This document shows positions 39,030 through 47,740 of a DNA stretch of 47,740 bases, piece after piece. The stretch covers positions 1 to 47,740 of the forward strand of contig JARQWU010000051.1 in the NCBI GenBank assembly GCA_040182905.1, given 5' to 3'. Position numbers and translations under genes: made by a program. Origin of the DNA: Barthelona sp. PAP020 (lineage: Eukaryota > Metamonada: BaSk clade). Below the pieces are notes generated by a model that ran no database searches, was not told the DNA's origin, and worked only from the letters and a program-made list of their open reading frames with translations. Each line of letters begins with the position of its first letter. Positions within the stretch are counted from its first letter, which is position 1.

Positions 39030-39962
39030 ATGTCTGAAAGGCTTTTTGATTTTTTATCGTCAGATAAGTTGGTTGCTATTCGATTTCCCGGATATTTGTT
39101 GGAATATTCTAGTTGGTCTCGAGAAAAAAAAATTGAAAAACTGCATGATTATTTAAATCAACTAAACGTATTACAAACTGCAGCGCAAACATATATATTG
39201 CCTGAAAATGCAATTAATAATGAACCAATTATTTCTTCTGCTACACCTGTCTTACCTTCAAAAGTTAGTAGATCTCCAAAAACTTCCAATCCTCGTCGTT
39301 CAAGAAGTAGACAAAGACGTAGCCATCCACCTCCATCAACACAACCGAATCCTGTCAAAAAACAACCTAGATTGGCAACTTGGGCTCAAAAATGTCAAGT
39401 AATTACAGAACAGTTGTTGGCAACTCCAAATGGTGTTCTTTTTTCGAGGCCAGTTGATCCAAAACTTGATGGTGCTGTAGATTATTTTGATTTCATCAAA
39501 AATCCCATGGATTTAGGTACTGTTTTAAAAAATCTGAAAGATAATAAGTATTCGTCAGTAACACAGTATTGTTGTGACGTTTTATTAACATTTTATAATG
39601 CAATGGCTTATAACAGTGATGATCATCCTGTTCATAAAGAGGCATCATATTTTACTGAGAATTTTAAATCTAAGATGTATACGGATTATCCCCAACAGTT
39701 TGATGAGGCATATGTGACAATTTTCAAGCAGCAGGTGAAGAAAGAGGAAAAATCACAGCCAAAAGCATGGTCTATGGAACAATTAAGAAGTTTAAAAAAT
39801 GATTTAGGTCCTTTACTGCAAGATGCTGAAAATAAAAAGAAAGTGAAAGCAATTTGTGAGAAATACACATCTTCTGCACAAATAGATTTGACAAAGATAC
39901 CTGTGGATTGTTTGATAGCCATTAATGAATTTGTTCAACAACAAAAAAAAGCAAAGAGTTAA
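39030..39962 (+). CDS. Single-bromodomain protein with NET-like domain (BET-related)
   Basis: The product is 310 aa from ATG 39030. The N-terminal 60 residues are a helical module of unknown type. A basic Ser/Arg/Pro linker follows (PRRSRSRQRRSHPPPS). The bromodomain is at about 113-220: LATPNGVLFSRPVD, DYFDFIKNPMDLGTVLKNL, and MAYNSDDHPVH with the acetyl-lysine-binding Asn (about 195). The C-terminal WSMEQLRSLKNDLGPL and IDLTKIPVDCLIAINEFV fit a NET domain, the partner module of BET proteins. BET proteins read acetylated histones and recruit transcription factors. Here there is one bromodomain instead of two, as in plant GTE proteins. Nuclear. Confidence 0.9.
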   Translation: MSERLFDFLSSDKLVAIRFPGYLLEYSSWSREKKIEKLHDYLNQLNVLQTAAQTYILPENAINNEPIISSATPVLPSKVSRSPKTSNPRRSRSRQRRSHPPPSTQPNPVKKQPRLATWAQKCQVITEQLLATPNGVLFSRPVDPKLDGAVDYFDFIKNPMDLGTVLKNLKDNKYSSVTQYCCDVLLTFYNAMAYNSDDHPVHKEASYFTENFKSKMYTDYPQQFDEAYVTIFKQQVKKEEKSQPKAWSMEQLRSLKNDLGPLLQDAENKKKVKAICEKYTSSAQIDLTKIPVDCLIAINEFVQQQKKAKS

Positions 39963-40344
39963 ATTTTGAAACTTTGTTGTGTAAAACGTTCATTTTTTGT
40001 TTTTTTGCATTGTGTTTTTCTGCAACAAAATTTTTATTCTCTTTCTTCCTTTTTTTCACTGATAATTGTTTATTTATGTTATTGTTTAGTTATTTATGCA
40101 AAATATTTGTTGCTCAATTTCAAATGTAATGGGGATATTGTCTAGCAAATGCATAATCTCACAAAAGAATTGTGTGACAAAGCGACATATGTTCTGTTTA
40201 CCTTGCTCGTTTCCCCCGAAACGGAACAACGTGATTCCATGAGGATAAAGTTGTAAGAGCTCATTCAACACCTTTCAAATTCTTTTAGACATCTTTCAAA
40301 TATCTTATGTTTTAAGCGAAGAATTAATGAAAAATAATATTTAG
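39963..40344. other. Spacer, possibly decayed 5' part of the WD40 gene
   Basis: 382 bases. The 40100-40340 part is GC-richer and reads coding-like on the + strand with one stop (LLVSPETEQRDSMRIKL, then ELIQHLSNSFRHLSN), so it may be the upstream exon of the decayed WD40 gene. A 61-codon - strand frame also exists (40086-40271). It probably mirrors this and is not called. Confidence 0.35.
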
Positions 40345-41547
40345 GAGTTATTTTCTTGGAAAATTAGTGAGAATAGTGTGAGAAGAATTGAAAATGTCAT
40401 CAAAGATTTTGTTGCTGACTGTGTTTTTCTTCCAAATGGCAAACATTTAGTAGTTACCGATGAAATTGCATGTGTTCGTATCATTGATATTGAAACTGGA
40501 AAAGAATTTTGTAATTTCAAAGACTATGGAAGTGCTACCTTTGATATTGTAATTCCACCAGATAAACAACTGTTTGTGACATATTCCGCTGACTTCTGTA
40601 TTAATATATGCAGCATTGAAGTTTCTCCATTTTAAGATGCTTAGTAAATGATTGGCAAATTTTTGGAATTTTCCAGTTGTTTAAATTATATATATATTCT
40701 GGTGATTATGTTGGAGCTATTAAGAAATGGGAAATAAATAGCGGAAATGTTGTTTTTCAAGATTTTTTTTCATTCTACTTGGATTTGGAGATTGAAACTC
40801 TCATTAGAAGGTAAACACCTTTTTAGTGCAAGCAAAGATAAGACTGTTAAGTTAATTGACACTGAAAATCATTCACTTATACATACGTTTTCACATGATG
40901 GTTGTTGTAGAGCTATTTACTTCCATCCTACCCAAAGAATTATTGCTGTTTGTGATGAAGCATATTTCGTTAAGCTCTGGAACATGGATGATGGGTCGTG
41001 CATAGAATCTTTGAGTCTGATGGATTGTATGCTCTAAAATTTTATTCACCCCCCATTCTGATGGCCATGTGTGGTGATGGTTTTCTTATCTATTTTGATG
41101 CTATAAATTATCAAGAAATCCAAAGAATTGCCTGTATGTGCGATCTTTATACGTTTTCATTTGCGTTTTCCCCTAATTTAAAACAATTTTGTTGTGGAAG
41201 ATGTGATGGATCTGTGTTGAATGCCGTGAGTCAAGAGCCGACTTAACCCCTATACATGTATATTCAACTGAACTTGTTCATGCAAGTTGTCTCAATTCAA
41301 GACTTTTTGAACTTGCGAGGAATAACGATGGGCATGTATTATCTATTCTTATTGATATGAATGGTGACACCAGTATTATTTGACAGTTGGTGTTGATATG
41401 TGTTCACATGAATCAACAAGATTTTATAAGATTGTCAATTTGTGTTGTGATTTGATTGACTTCAATAAAAACGATGGAGGTAACATGCATATGTTTATAA
41501 CAGAAAATAGAGATGAAAGTGATGAAAGTGACAAAGATAGTGATTAG
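40345..41547 (+). pseudogene. Decayed WD40-repeat gene with multiple frameshifts
   Basis: WD40-like blades are recognisable in different frames: LPNGKHLVVTDEIACVRIID (frame of 40345), YSGDYVGAIKKWEINSG (40695 on), GKHLFSASKDKTVKLIDTEN and FVKLWNMDDGSCIESL (40747 on), SDGLYALKFYSPP (about 41005 on), LTPIHVYSTELVHASCLNS (41243 on) and HMFITENRDESDESDKDSD ending at TAG 41547. The frame changes five times. One change may be a small intron (GTAAATG to TTTCCAG near 40645-40680), but the shifts near 41015, 41240 and 41385 leave no room for introns. Function unknown. The parent gene would encode a cytosolic WD40 scaffold with an acidic tail. Indels from sequencing are an alternative explanation. Confidence 0.75.
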
Positions 41548-41962
41548 TTGACTTGCAAATGTTTTCCGTAAAATTTTAATGAATAGCTTTTCAGAGTTAA
41601 TCTCCTTATTTATGTATGTTTATCGTCAATTATTATGATATTTGAATGATGAGTATTGGTTGTTGTAAAGATTATTGAAGTTCATGTCCCTTTTTTTTTA
41701 CACTCTGTTGTTAAAGTTTTCATAAGTTTGGAAGTTTTACATCTGTATTCATTTTGGTCCAAAAAATTGAAACATGTATGTTTGATCAATTAATAAAGAC
41801 AGAACATCATTTATTATGTGAAACATTCTTACTATTACATTGTGTAGAGTTTGAAAAACCTTTGAAAAATGTTGAAATGAAGGTTTCCTTTCTTTGAAAG
41901 AGAATAATTTTTTTGTGGAAAATATGAAAAAACTGAATTAAAGAACCAATTTACTTTAAAAA
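41548..41962. other. Intergenic, nothing seen
   Basis: 415 bases upstream of the large membrane protein gene. AT-rich, no ORF or RNA feature, short T tract at about 41690. Confidence 0.6.
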
Positions 41963-44900
41963 ATGTCAGTTAGAATTAACAGAAATGCATATACAAATTT
42001 ATCTTTGAATAATGATGAACTGCATTTTGAACAGCCAAATAAAGACAGAAATGATAAGTATGAACTACCATGTGAGATTTGTTGTTGTCGTTGTAGAAAT
42101 ATTGAAATTTTGAACTGTGGACATGCATATTGTACAAGTTGTTATGTCGATTTATGTTATACTTGTTCTTATACGTATCTATCATCAAAATTAGCGCGAA
42201 AATATGTTACATCTAGTTTGACTCCACCTTATGTTTCATTATCAGATTTGTCTTTCATCATTAACGATAATTTGACATATGATGGAGGTTATTATCATTC
42301 ATATTGTGTAATGTTTCAAAATAATACTTATATGTTGCATATTATAGAAAAAGATTTTCGTTCAGATTATTTTTATGAAATTCCTTTTGAGTTTGAGAGT
42401 AATTTGTCCTATACCATTTCTCCATGTTATTTGGTTATTGACAAAGAATATCAACTTGTGGGTGTATTGTATGAGAAGCCGTTGACGACACTAGCTTCAA
42501 TTGAATTATCGACTGAACAATGGTATTATGTGTTGATACGAATCTTGAAAGGACTAAAAGCTCTTCACCACACATCTTTAGCTCATGGGCTTCTTACTTT
42601 TTATGACATTGTAGTTTTTGAAAATATTAATGATCAACACTCTTTTAATCATTATATTCCCTTTATAATACATTTTGGACATCGTAACACATTTAGAAAT
42701 GCTGTAAATAGACACTTGGATAAAAATTATTCATCAGTACAGAAGAATTCCATTTTTCATCAAAACACTCAATTTATTCAATCTAATTCAATCAATGCAT
42801 TATATTCTGAAGGATTAAATGCTGTTGCTGGTTCTTCTGAGTCAGATATTAATCCTTATTCCATATCTTTAAGCAACTCCAATTCTAACATTCTTACAGG
42901 TGTTTCTTCAACAAATTGTCGATTTCAAAATACCAATAATAACAGTAGTTTTCAAAATTCCAGTGGAGCTGGTAGTGATTTTGGCAGTGTTAATATAATT
43001 ACTGAAAGCAATTTTCATCCACCAACAATTGAAGAATTGCATAGTCAAACCGAGCAAACTTGGGATGACAGTATGTTATGTCCAAGTGTGCAACCTGGTT
43101 CTATTTCTGTTGATGAATCTTATCAATCCCAATTTAATTCAGTATCGGGAAGTGGAAAGAATATTTTAACTCGAAATAATACCAATACTTTTGTTTCTAA
43201 TGATTTAAATGGGGTAAATTTAGTGAGTAGTCATTTGGATGAATTTGGAGATTTTGAAAGTCAAGTTGCAAGGTCTATGTCTCGATTTATTCCGTTAACA
43301 ACTTCAACTTCAACATTACTTCAAATGGAAGAAAATGTCACACCTTCTTTAATCAATGTAACATTTGGTAATTGTTTATTTCATTGTCCTTTTGAATATT
43401 TACATTTTAAAACAGATAGTAGAGCTTGTGATATGTATTTTTTTGGTCAAATTTTAGCTAAATCACCTTTATGCTACAAATTTCCTTTTTTGATCAACAC
43501 CTTATTAAATTCTCAACCTTGGGAAAGACCTATCCCTGGTACATGTATTACTATTTTAAAAATGGGATTAAAATCAAAGGTATCTCAATTTATTAATGTT
43601 GATCCCACAAAATTGAAGTTAAGTAAACGTGGAAAGGCTGAAGTTTACAGAGGGTATCACTATCAAGAGTTTGATAACATAAAAACCAACATTAATCTGT
43701 TTCCAAAAGAATCCACCAAATATATTTCATTATCTTCAGAATTAACTATGTCAATTGATGGAGAAACCAATTCATCAATTATTAGTCCTTTTACAACTAA
43801 TAAAATTAATAGAATTGGTGTTTTTAATAGATCTTCCACCAAATCAACAAATTTAGCAAGTAAAGATCAAAATACTAGCAATTATACTCAAACACAAAAT
43901 CCTTCTCAATATCATCAATATCATCAAAAACAACAACAACAACAACAACAACAAACATCATCGTTTATTGGGTTTAAAGATACTTCTTCTTTTTGTTTAA
44001 ATCATAACAAATTAATTGAAAAGAAGAAAAGTATTTATAATATAAAAAAGTTCAAAAACCAAGAATTACAAATATTTAGAGAAGGGAAAATTCCTGATTC
44101 ATTCACTGTATTACGTAAATCTGAGAAATTTGCTGGAATTATTGCACTATTATTCTTATATATCATGATTTTCCAAATCATATTTTACTTTTATAATGAA
44201 ACAACTTTTCAAACAGTTTTATGTTTTTTAATTTTTACTTTACCTTTTTTATTATTGATTCAAAGAAAAAAATTTTTTAATTATAACAGAAAACATACTT
44301 TTTATGAAGAAAAAATGTTGAATGAATTATTATTAAATGATAATATGACCAATATAACTATAACTACAACAACAAATAACAATAATAATTCAACAATGAT
44401 ATTCAATGAAGAAATGAAAAAAAAAAATAAAGATGAAAATGAATTAATTGGAAAAGAAAATTATAAAACAATAAAATTTTTTGAAAATTTAGAATTTTTT
44501 GGAAGAATGAGTATTTCTATATTTTTAATATCTTTTTCAATATTTTATAAATTTATATATATATATATAATATTGTTTATAATATTAATAATTACAGCAA
44601 TTAGTTCATTTATTACTGAAGAGAATGAAAAATTAAATAAATTACACATTAAAAAAAACAAAAAAAAAATTTTAAAAACTAAAATCAATCAATTGTTTAG
44701 TAAAAATATTTATGTTCGTAGAATCATTATTTTTTGCTTGATAATCGATGTTTTATTCAAATTATTAATATACTTTAATTATTATTCAAATTCAAATAGT
44801 CTTAATATTACAACCATTTATTATTTGTTTGCTTTATCAATTTTAGAAATATTAATTATCATTTCTTTTCAATCAATTTGTTACCTTGCATTAGGTTTCT

Positions 44901-47245
44901 ATTGTTGTATTTTAACATTAATTAGTCATTCTGATAACGTTTTTACTCCTGAATTATACAAAATCTTTTGGTATAGTTATATTTTTTTGGTTTTTTTATT
45001 CATTATTGCATTCATTTTTACTTTATATTCTATTAATGATTACATAATGTACGAAATAGAAAATAGAATGGATACTATTTTCCCTTTAATGATCAAATTA
45101 TTTTATATTGCGTTTAAATGTTTAAATATGTTTGGTTTGTTTTTAAGTGGAAAATATGATCAATATTGTAATTATTTGGCAAATATTTCAACTCAAAGTC
45201 ATAATTTTTCCGCAGACAACTTTAACAAATCTCAATTTTTTGAACATAGTTTGTTATTGTTACGTGAAAAAGCTATGTTTGTAGGGAATGTTGTTATTAT
45301 TATTTTATTATTAGTTGTTACAATTTTATATCAAATTATTCAACCTTTCTTTTTCCTTTTTGAATTTCCTTTGATAAAATTAACAATAAATATAATTTAT
45401 TGTACATTATTGATAATTTTTATCTTTTTTATCAATATTTTAGTAATTAAAATGTTGTTTTATAAAAATTTTTATAATTTAGATGAAAAACTTTTCCATT
45501 TTCATGAAGTCTATTTACATACTTTTTGGAAAGTTTATAATATTATTTCAGTTATTTGTATGTATATCGCTAATGTAACAGCAATGATTAATGCGGATAT
45601 TATTGGTTTAATTCTATTTTTGAATTTTTTCATTTGGCAATTTAGCATTATTCAAAAAGCCTTTTTTAAAAAATTCTTTTGCAATCGTATTTTAAAATAT
45701 GATCTGTTTATAACTTTACTTGTGGCTATTGACATCTTTATTATTATTTTAAGAATTAAACATTTTGATAAGCAAGCTTCAATTTTTTATTTTATCTATT
45801 TATTGGTCATTTTTATATTTTTTGAAAGACCTTTACCTTTTAAGCCTAATTTTAATGTCTTGGCTTTAGTTTCATTGTTGTTTCCAATTGTTTTATTAGG
45901 AAATAATATCATTCAAGATATTCAATGTTCAATAATATTGTCTGCTTCTTTAATTAGTTTTTATTTCATTATTTTTTTTATTGATCGTAGATCTTTATTA
46001 CCAACTACCATTGACATTGGTTCAAGCATTATTGAAGTATCTTGTGAATTGTTTGGAAGAGATTTCAATCTTATTTATAAGATTTTGAAAAAATGTCAAT
46101 TATTTAAGCAGTTAAAGATTGGCAGCTTAGTTTTATCAACTGACAAAGTTGATGATTTGGTTTTTTTATTTAAATATCTTCATAAGAATGAACCTGAATG
46201 GTTTATTTCTGTTGATGGTAATATTCCTTCTTTAGCCATTACTGGAATCAATCCTGATGATCATAATTCGAATTTAACGCTGAATGTAGATGCTGCTTTA
46301 ACGAATACACAATTTTCTTTGTTGTTCTTAATGTTGAAATCGAATTTGTATGATGCTTCCATGTTTGATCAAATTATTTTAAGATCTAACAGATTTACAA
46401 AACATTTGACCAAAATATTCAAACATTTCTTGGATTCTCAAAAGAATTTAAGAAAATTAGTCATTATAGATAGTGAATTAACCAATGAATATGTTCAAAT
46501 GTTAAATTTTGACCATTTAAAGTTCTTAGAAGTATTGAATTTAAATTCAAATCTCATTGCCAATTCTGGGTTTAAATATTTGACAAAATCTTTGAAAGGT
46601 TATGCTTTACGTTCGGTAGATTTTGGTTTTAATGATTTATCCGATGTTTATTGTATTTCTGATCTATTTCAAAATCATTTCAGACAATTGACTTATGTTG
46701 ATATTGGTAATAACGAACTAATGATTCCAATGTTTGCCACTGATGTTTTAACTTTTTTGCCTGTTTTAAAATATTTGGATTTTTCTCATGGAAGTTTTAC
46801 TGCAAAAACTGTTCCAGTGTTTTGTTTTATGTTAAGTCAATCATTTTCTTTGGAGCAATTGATTTTTGATGGAAATCATGTTAGAGATAAAGGAATGAAT
46901 AAAGTTTTGGATTTGTTGTCTTCGTTTGTTTCATTAAAATATTTATCAATTGCAGACACACAAATTGGTCGTTCAACAGCCAAAGTTTTATATGAAAAAT
47001 TTAAAACTTCCAAATTAAAATCATTAGATGTGTCTAATAATATGATTAATGATTCAGGAATGATTTATTTGTACAATTTAATTTCGGAAAATGATAATTT
47101 AAAATATTTAAATTGTAGCTATAATTTTTATTCTCGTGGTAGTATCAGTCTTATGGAAACCGTAAATTCTGCAGGAGATAAAATTGTGAGATATACAGTG
47201 CCCAAAAGCACAAGAAGATTGGCAAAGAAAATTGATCGAAGTTAG
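41963..47245 (+). CDS. Giant RING / pseudokinase / multi-TM / LRR protein
   Basis: The product is 1760 aa, one uninterrupted exon from ATG 41963. The RING finger has full C3HC4 spacing: C37, C40, C52, H54, C57, C60, C65, C68. A kinase-like domain follows from about 85, with helix-E LIRILKGLKALHHTS. The catalytic loop is AHGLLTFYD (207-215, Asp of HRD lost) and the DFG equivalent is HFG (237-239), so it is a pseudokinase. A 230-residue Ser/Asn-rich insert sits where the activation loop belongs. The C-lobe resumes at CPFEYLHF (about 475), DMYFFGQIL and QPWERP (about 520). A poly-Gln run is at about 655. About 16 hydrophobic spans lie between about 720 and 1345, with Asn-rich loops. The C-terminal 250 residues carry RI-type LRRs (LEVLNLNSNLIANSGFKYL, LKSLDVSNNMINDSGM). 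It may be a membrane-embedded ubiquitin ligase or receptor scaffold. I know no named family with this order. Confidence 0.9.
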   Translation: MSVRINRNAYTNLSLNNDELHFEQPNKDRNDKYELPCEICCCRCRNIEILNCGHAYCTSCYVDLCYTCSYTYLSSKLARKYVTSSLTPPYVSLSDLSFIINDNLTYDGGYYHSYCVMFQNNTYMLHIIEKDFRSDYFYEIPFEFESNLSYTISPCYLVIDKEYQLVGVLYEKPLTTLASIELSTEQWYYVLIRILKGLKALHHTSLAHGLLTFYDIVVFENINDQHSFNHYIPFIIHFGHRNTFRNAVNRHLDKNYSSVQKNSIFHQNTQFIQSNSINALYSEGLNAVAGSSESDINPYSISLSNSNSNILTGVSSTNCRFQNTNNNSSFQNSSGAGSDFGSVNIITESNFHPPTIEELHSQTEQTWDDSMLCPSVQPGSISVDESYQSQFNSVSGSGKNILTRNNTNTFVSNDLNGVNLVSSHLDEFGDFESQVARSMSRFIPLTTSTSTLLQMEENVTPSLINVTFGNCLFHCPFEYLHFKTDSRACDMYFFGQILAKSPLCYKFPFLINTLLNSQPWERPIPGTCITILKMGLKSKVSQFINVDPTKLKLSKRGKAEVYRGYHYQEFDNIKTNINLFPKESTKYISLSSELTMSIDGETNSSIISPFTTNKINRIGVFNRSSTKSTNLASKDQNTSNYTQTQNPSQYHQYHQKQQQQQQQQTSSFIGFKDTSSFCLNHNKLIEKKKSIYNIKKFKNQELQIFREGKIPDSFTVLRKSEKFAGIIALLFLYIMIFQIIFYFYNETTFQTVLCFLIFTLPFLLLIQRKKFFNYNRKHTFYEEKMLNELLLNDNMTNITITTTTNNNNNSTMIFNEEMKKKNKDENELIGKENYKTIKFFENLEFFGRMSISIFLISFSIFYKFIYIYIILFIILIITAISSFITEENEKLNKLHIKKNKKKILKTKINQLFSKNIYVRRIIIFCLIIDVLFKLLIYFNYYSNSNSLNITTIYYLFALSILEILIIISFQSICYLALGFYCCILTLISHSDNVFTPELYKIFWYSYIFLVFLFIIAFIFTLYSINDYIMYEIENRMDTIFPLMIKLFYIAFKCLNMFGLFLSGKYDQYCNYLANISTQSHNFSADNFNKSQFFEHSLLLLREKAMFVGNVVIIILLLVVTILYQIIQPFFFLFEFPLIKLTINIIYCTLLIIFIFFINILVIKMLFYKNFYNLDEKLFHFHEVYLHTFWKVYNIISVICMYIANVTAMINADIIGLILFLNFFIWQFSIIQKAFFKKFFCNRILKYDLFITLLVAIDIFIIILRIKHFDKQASIFYFIYLLVIFIFFERPLPFKPNFNVLALVSLLFPIVLLGNNIIQDIQCSIILSASLISFYFIIFFIDRRSLLPTTIDIGSSIIEVSCELFGRDFNLIYKILKKCQLFKQLKIGSLVLSTDKVDDLVFLFKYLHKNEPEWFISVDGNIPSLAITGINPDDHNSNLTLNVDAALTNTQFSLLFLMLKSNLYDASMFDQIILRSNRFTKHLTKIFKHFLDSQKNLRKLVIIDSELTNEYVQMLNFDHLKFLEVLNLNSNLIANSGFKYLTKSLKGYALRSVDFGFNDLSDVYCISDLFQNHFRQLTYVDIGNNELMIPMFATDVLTFLPVLKYLDFSHGSFTAKTVPVFCFMLSQSFSLEQLIFDGNHVRDKGMNKVLDLLSSFVSLKYLSIADTQIGRSTAKVLYEKFKTSKLKSLDVSNNMINDSGMIYLYNLISENDNLKYLNCSYNFYSRGSISLMETVNSAGDKIVRYTVPKSTRRLAKKIDRS
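43928..43952 (+). repeat. CAA trinucleotide repeat encoding poly-Gln
   Basis: A run of CAA codons inside the large RING/pseudokinase gene (about residues 656-663), in the low-complexity linker between pseudokinase and membrane region. All codons are CAA, so the tract can vary by slippage. Confidence 0.85.
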
Positions 47246-47582
47246 TTTTATGGTTTTTTATTTTCTTCCGAAAGAGGATTTGATCAAATCCCTCATTAAT
47301 TTATGACTACAAAATGGTAAAGCAGAAACAAAGAATTTCGAAGAAAAGCAAATAAATACTTATTTTTTCCTTTTACAAGAAAATTTTGGCATGTATAAAC
47401 ACATAGACAATTCTTTTTTTTTTTTTTTGAGATATTTTTTGCGATGACAAACTTTGTAAAAGATTTCTCTTCAAACAATTCACATATGATTTAATTTGAA
47501 TATACACGGAAAGATTATGTAAACAAACTTGCAAAATTCCTTGTTTTTCAAAACTCAAAGCTACACAATTTTTTCCCTTCAA
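47246..47582. other. Intergenic, nothing seen
   Basis: 337 bases with a 14-T tract near 47415. Two - strand frames of 60-74 codons are Lys/Leu/Phe-rich and overlap each other in different frames. Neither has support. Confidence 0.55.
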
Positions 47583-47740
47583 ATGCAGCTCGTTCATATC
47601 TTAATTGTGCTATTAATATGTTTTATTGCAATAGCTTTGTGTGATGTTCAAACGATGAGTTTAAAAAAAGATTCTAATGGTCATTGGTATTACAGTTTCA
47701 TTGAAACTTCAGAATATGTTGCTTTGGGCAAATTTTCAAA
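47583..47740 (+). CDS. Start of a secreted or membrane protein, cut by the window end
   Basis: The ATG at 47583 opens a frame that runs off the window (52 complete codons visible). It begins with a classic signal peptide: MQLVHILIVLLICFIAIALC, with likely cleavage near the Cys, then a hydrophilic mature part (DVQTMSLKKDSNGHWYYSF, ETSEYVALGKFS). It enters the secretory pathway. Family cannot be told from this fragment. Confidence 0.75.
   Translation, partial: MQLVHILIVLLICFIAIALCDVQTMSLKKDSNGHWYYSFIETSEYVALGKFS

Noticed and set aside
40086-40271. Minus strand 61-codon frame (NELLQLYPHGITLFRFGG), preceded by ATGTCTAAAAGAATT and a TGA
   Set aside because: The opposite strand of the same bases reads coding-like and leads into the WD40 relic. 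No family or transcript evidence supports the - strand.
44545-44570. AT-dinucleotide run in the large gene as a possible break or repeat element
   Set aside because: It stays in frame, encodes Ile/Tyr of a membrane span, and fits the local composition.
1-47740. CRISPR arrays, insertion sequences, integrases or operon-like prokaryotic features
   Set aside because: None seen. Introns and the eukaryotic gene content make a prokaryotic or phage origin untenable.

Overview
The window is nuclear DNA of an AT-rich (roughly 70 percent by eye), gene-dense, intron-poor protist. Support for a eukaryote: MRP-type ABC transporter, OSTC, PDCD5, Trm3/TARBP1, Ras GEF, calpain, USP, BET-like bromodomain protein, and tiny GT-AG introns (37-43 nt) in three genes. 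Support for a ciliated or flagellated organism: a clear CEP41 homologue and a HEAT-repeat protein resembling the dynein assembly factor DNAAF5. The standard genetic code fits all intact genes. A free-living amoeboflagellate or another excavate-like flagellate would fit, but I cannot name the lineage from sequence alone.

Layout. 1-1.7 kb: poorly resolved left edge, a 48-codon ORF with a p97-binding SHP-like box and an in-frame UGA (or a 36-nt intron), and a two-exon hypothetical gene. 1.8-9.9 kb: DNAAF5-like HEAT protein, LRR protein with a 43-nt intron, ABCC transporter. 10-13.8 kb: hypothetical protein, a heavily decayed glycogen phosphorylase pseudogene lacking the PLP-lysine segment, tryparedoxin-like protein. 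14.7-17.6 kb: long-chain acyl-CoA synthetase and CEP41. 18-30.5 kb: Trm3/TARBP1, radical SAM AmrS, RINT1/TIP20-like protein, CCA-adding enzyme, OSTC, Ras GEF, PDCD5. 30.5-39.9 kb: UBX protein with a membrane segment, calpain-like protease, 401-aa unknown, USP deubiquitinase, two small hypotheticals, bromodomain-NET protein. 40-41.5 kb: decayed WD40 gene. 42-47.2 kb: a 1760-aa RING / pseudokinase / multi-spanning membrane / leucine-rich-repeat protein. The right edge holds the start of a secreted or membrane protein.

Genes are on both strands with no operon logic. Loose themes are ER and ubiquitin quality control (OSTC, UBX, SHP-box ORF, USP, the RING protein), tRNA maturation (Trm3, CCA enzyme) and cilium biology (CEP41, DNAAF5-like, perhaps small axonemal-looking proteins). 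The most novel-looking object is the 1760-aa RING-pseudokinase-membrane-LRR protein. Next come the two pseudogenes, the eukaryotic AmrS, the UGA/SHP micro-ORF and a GC-richer intergenic island that may encode a structured RNA.
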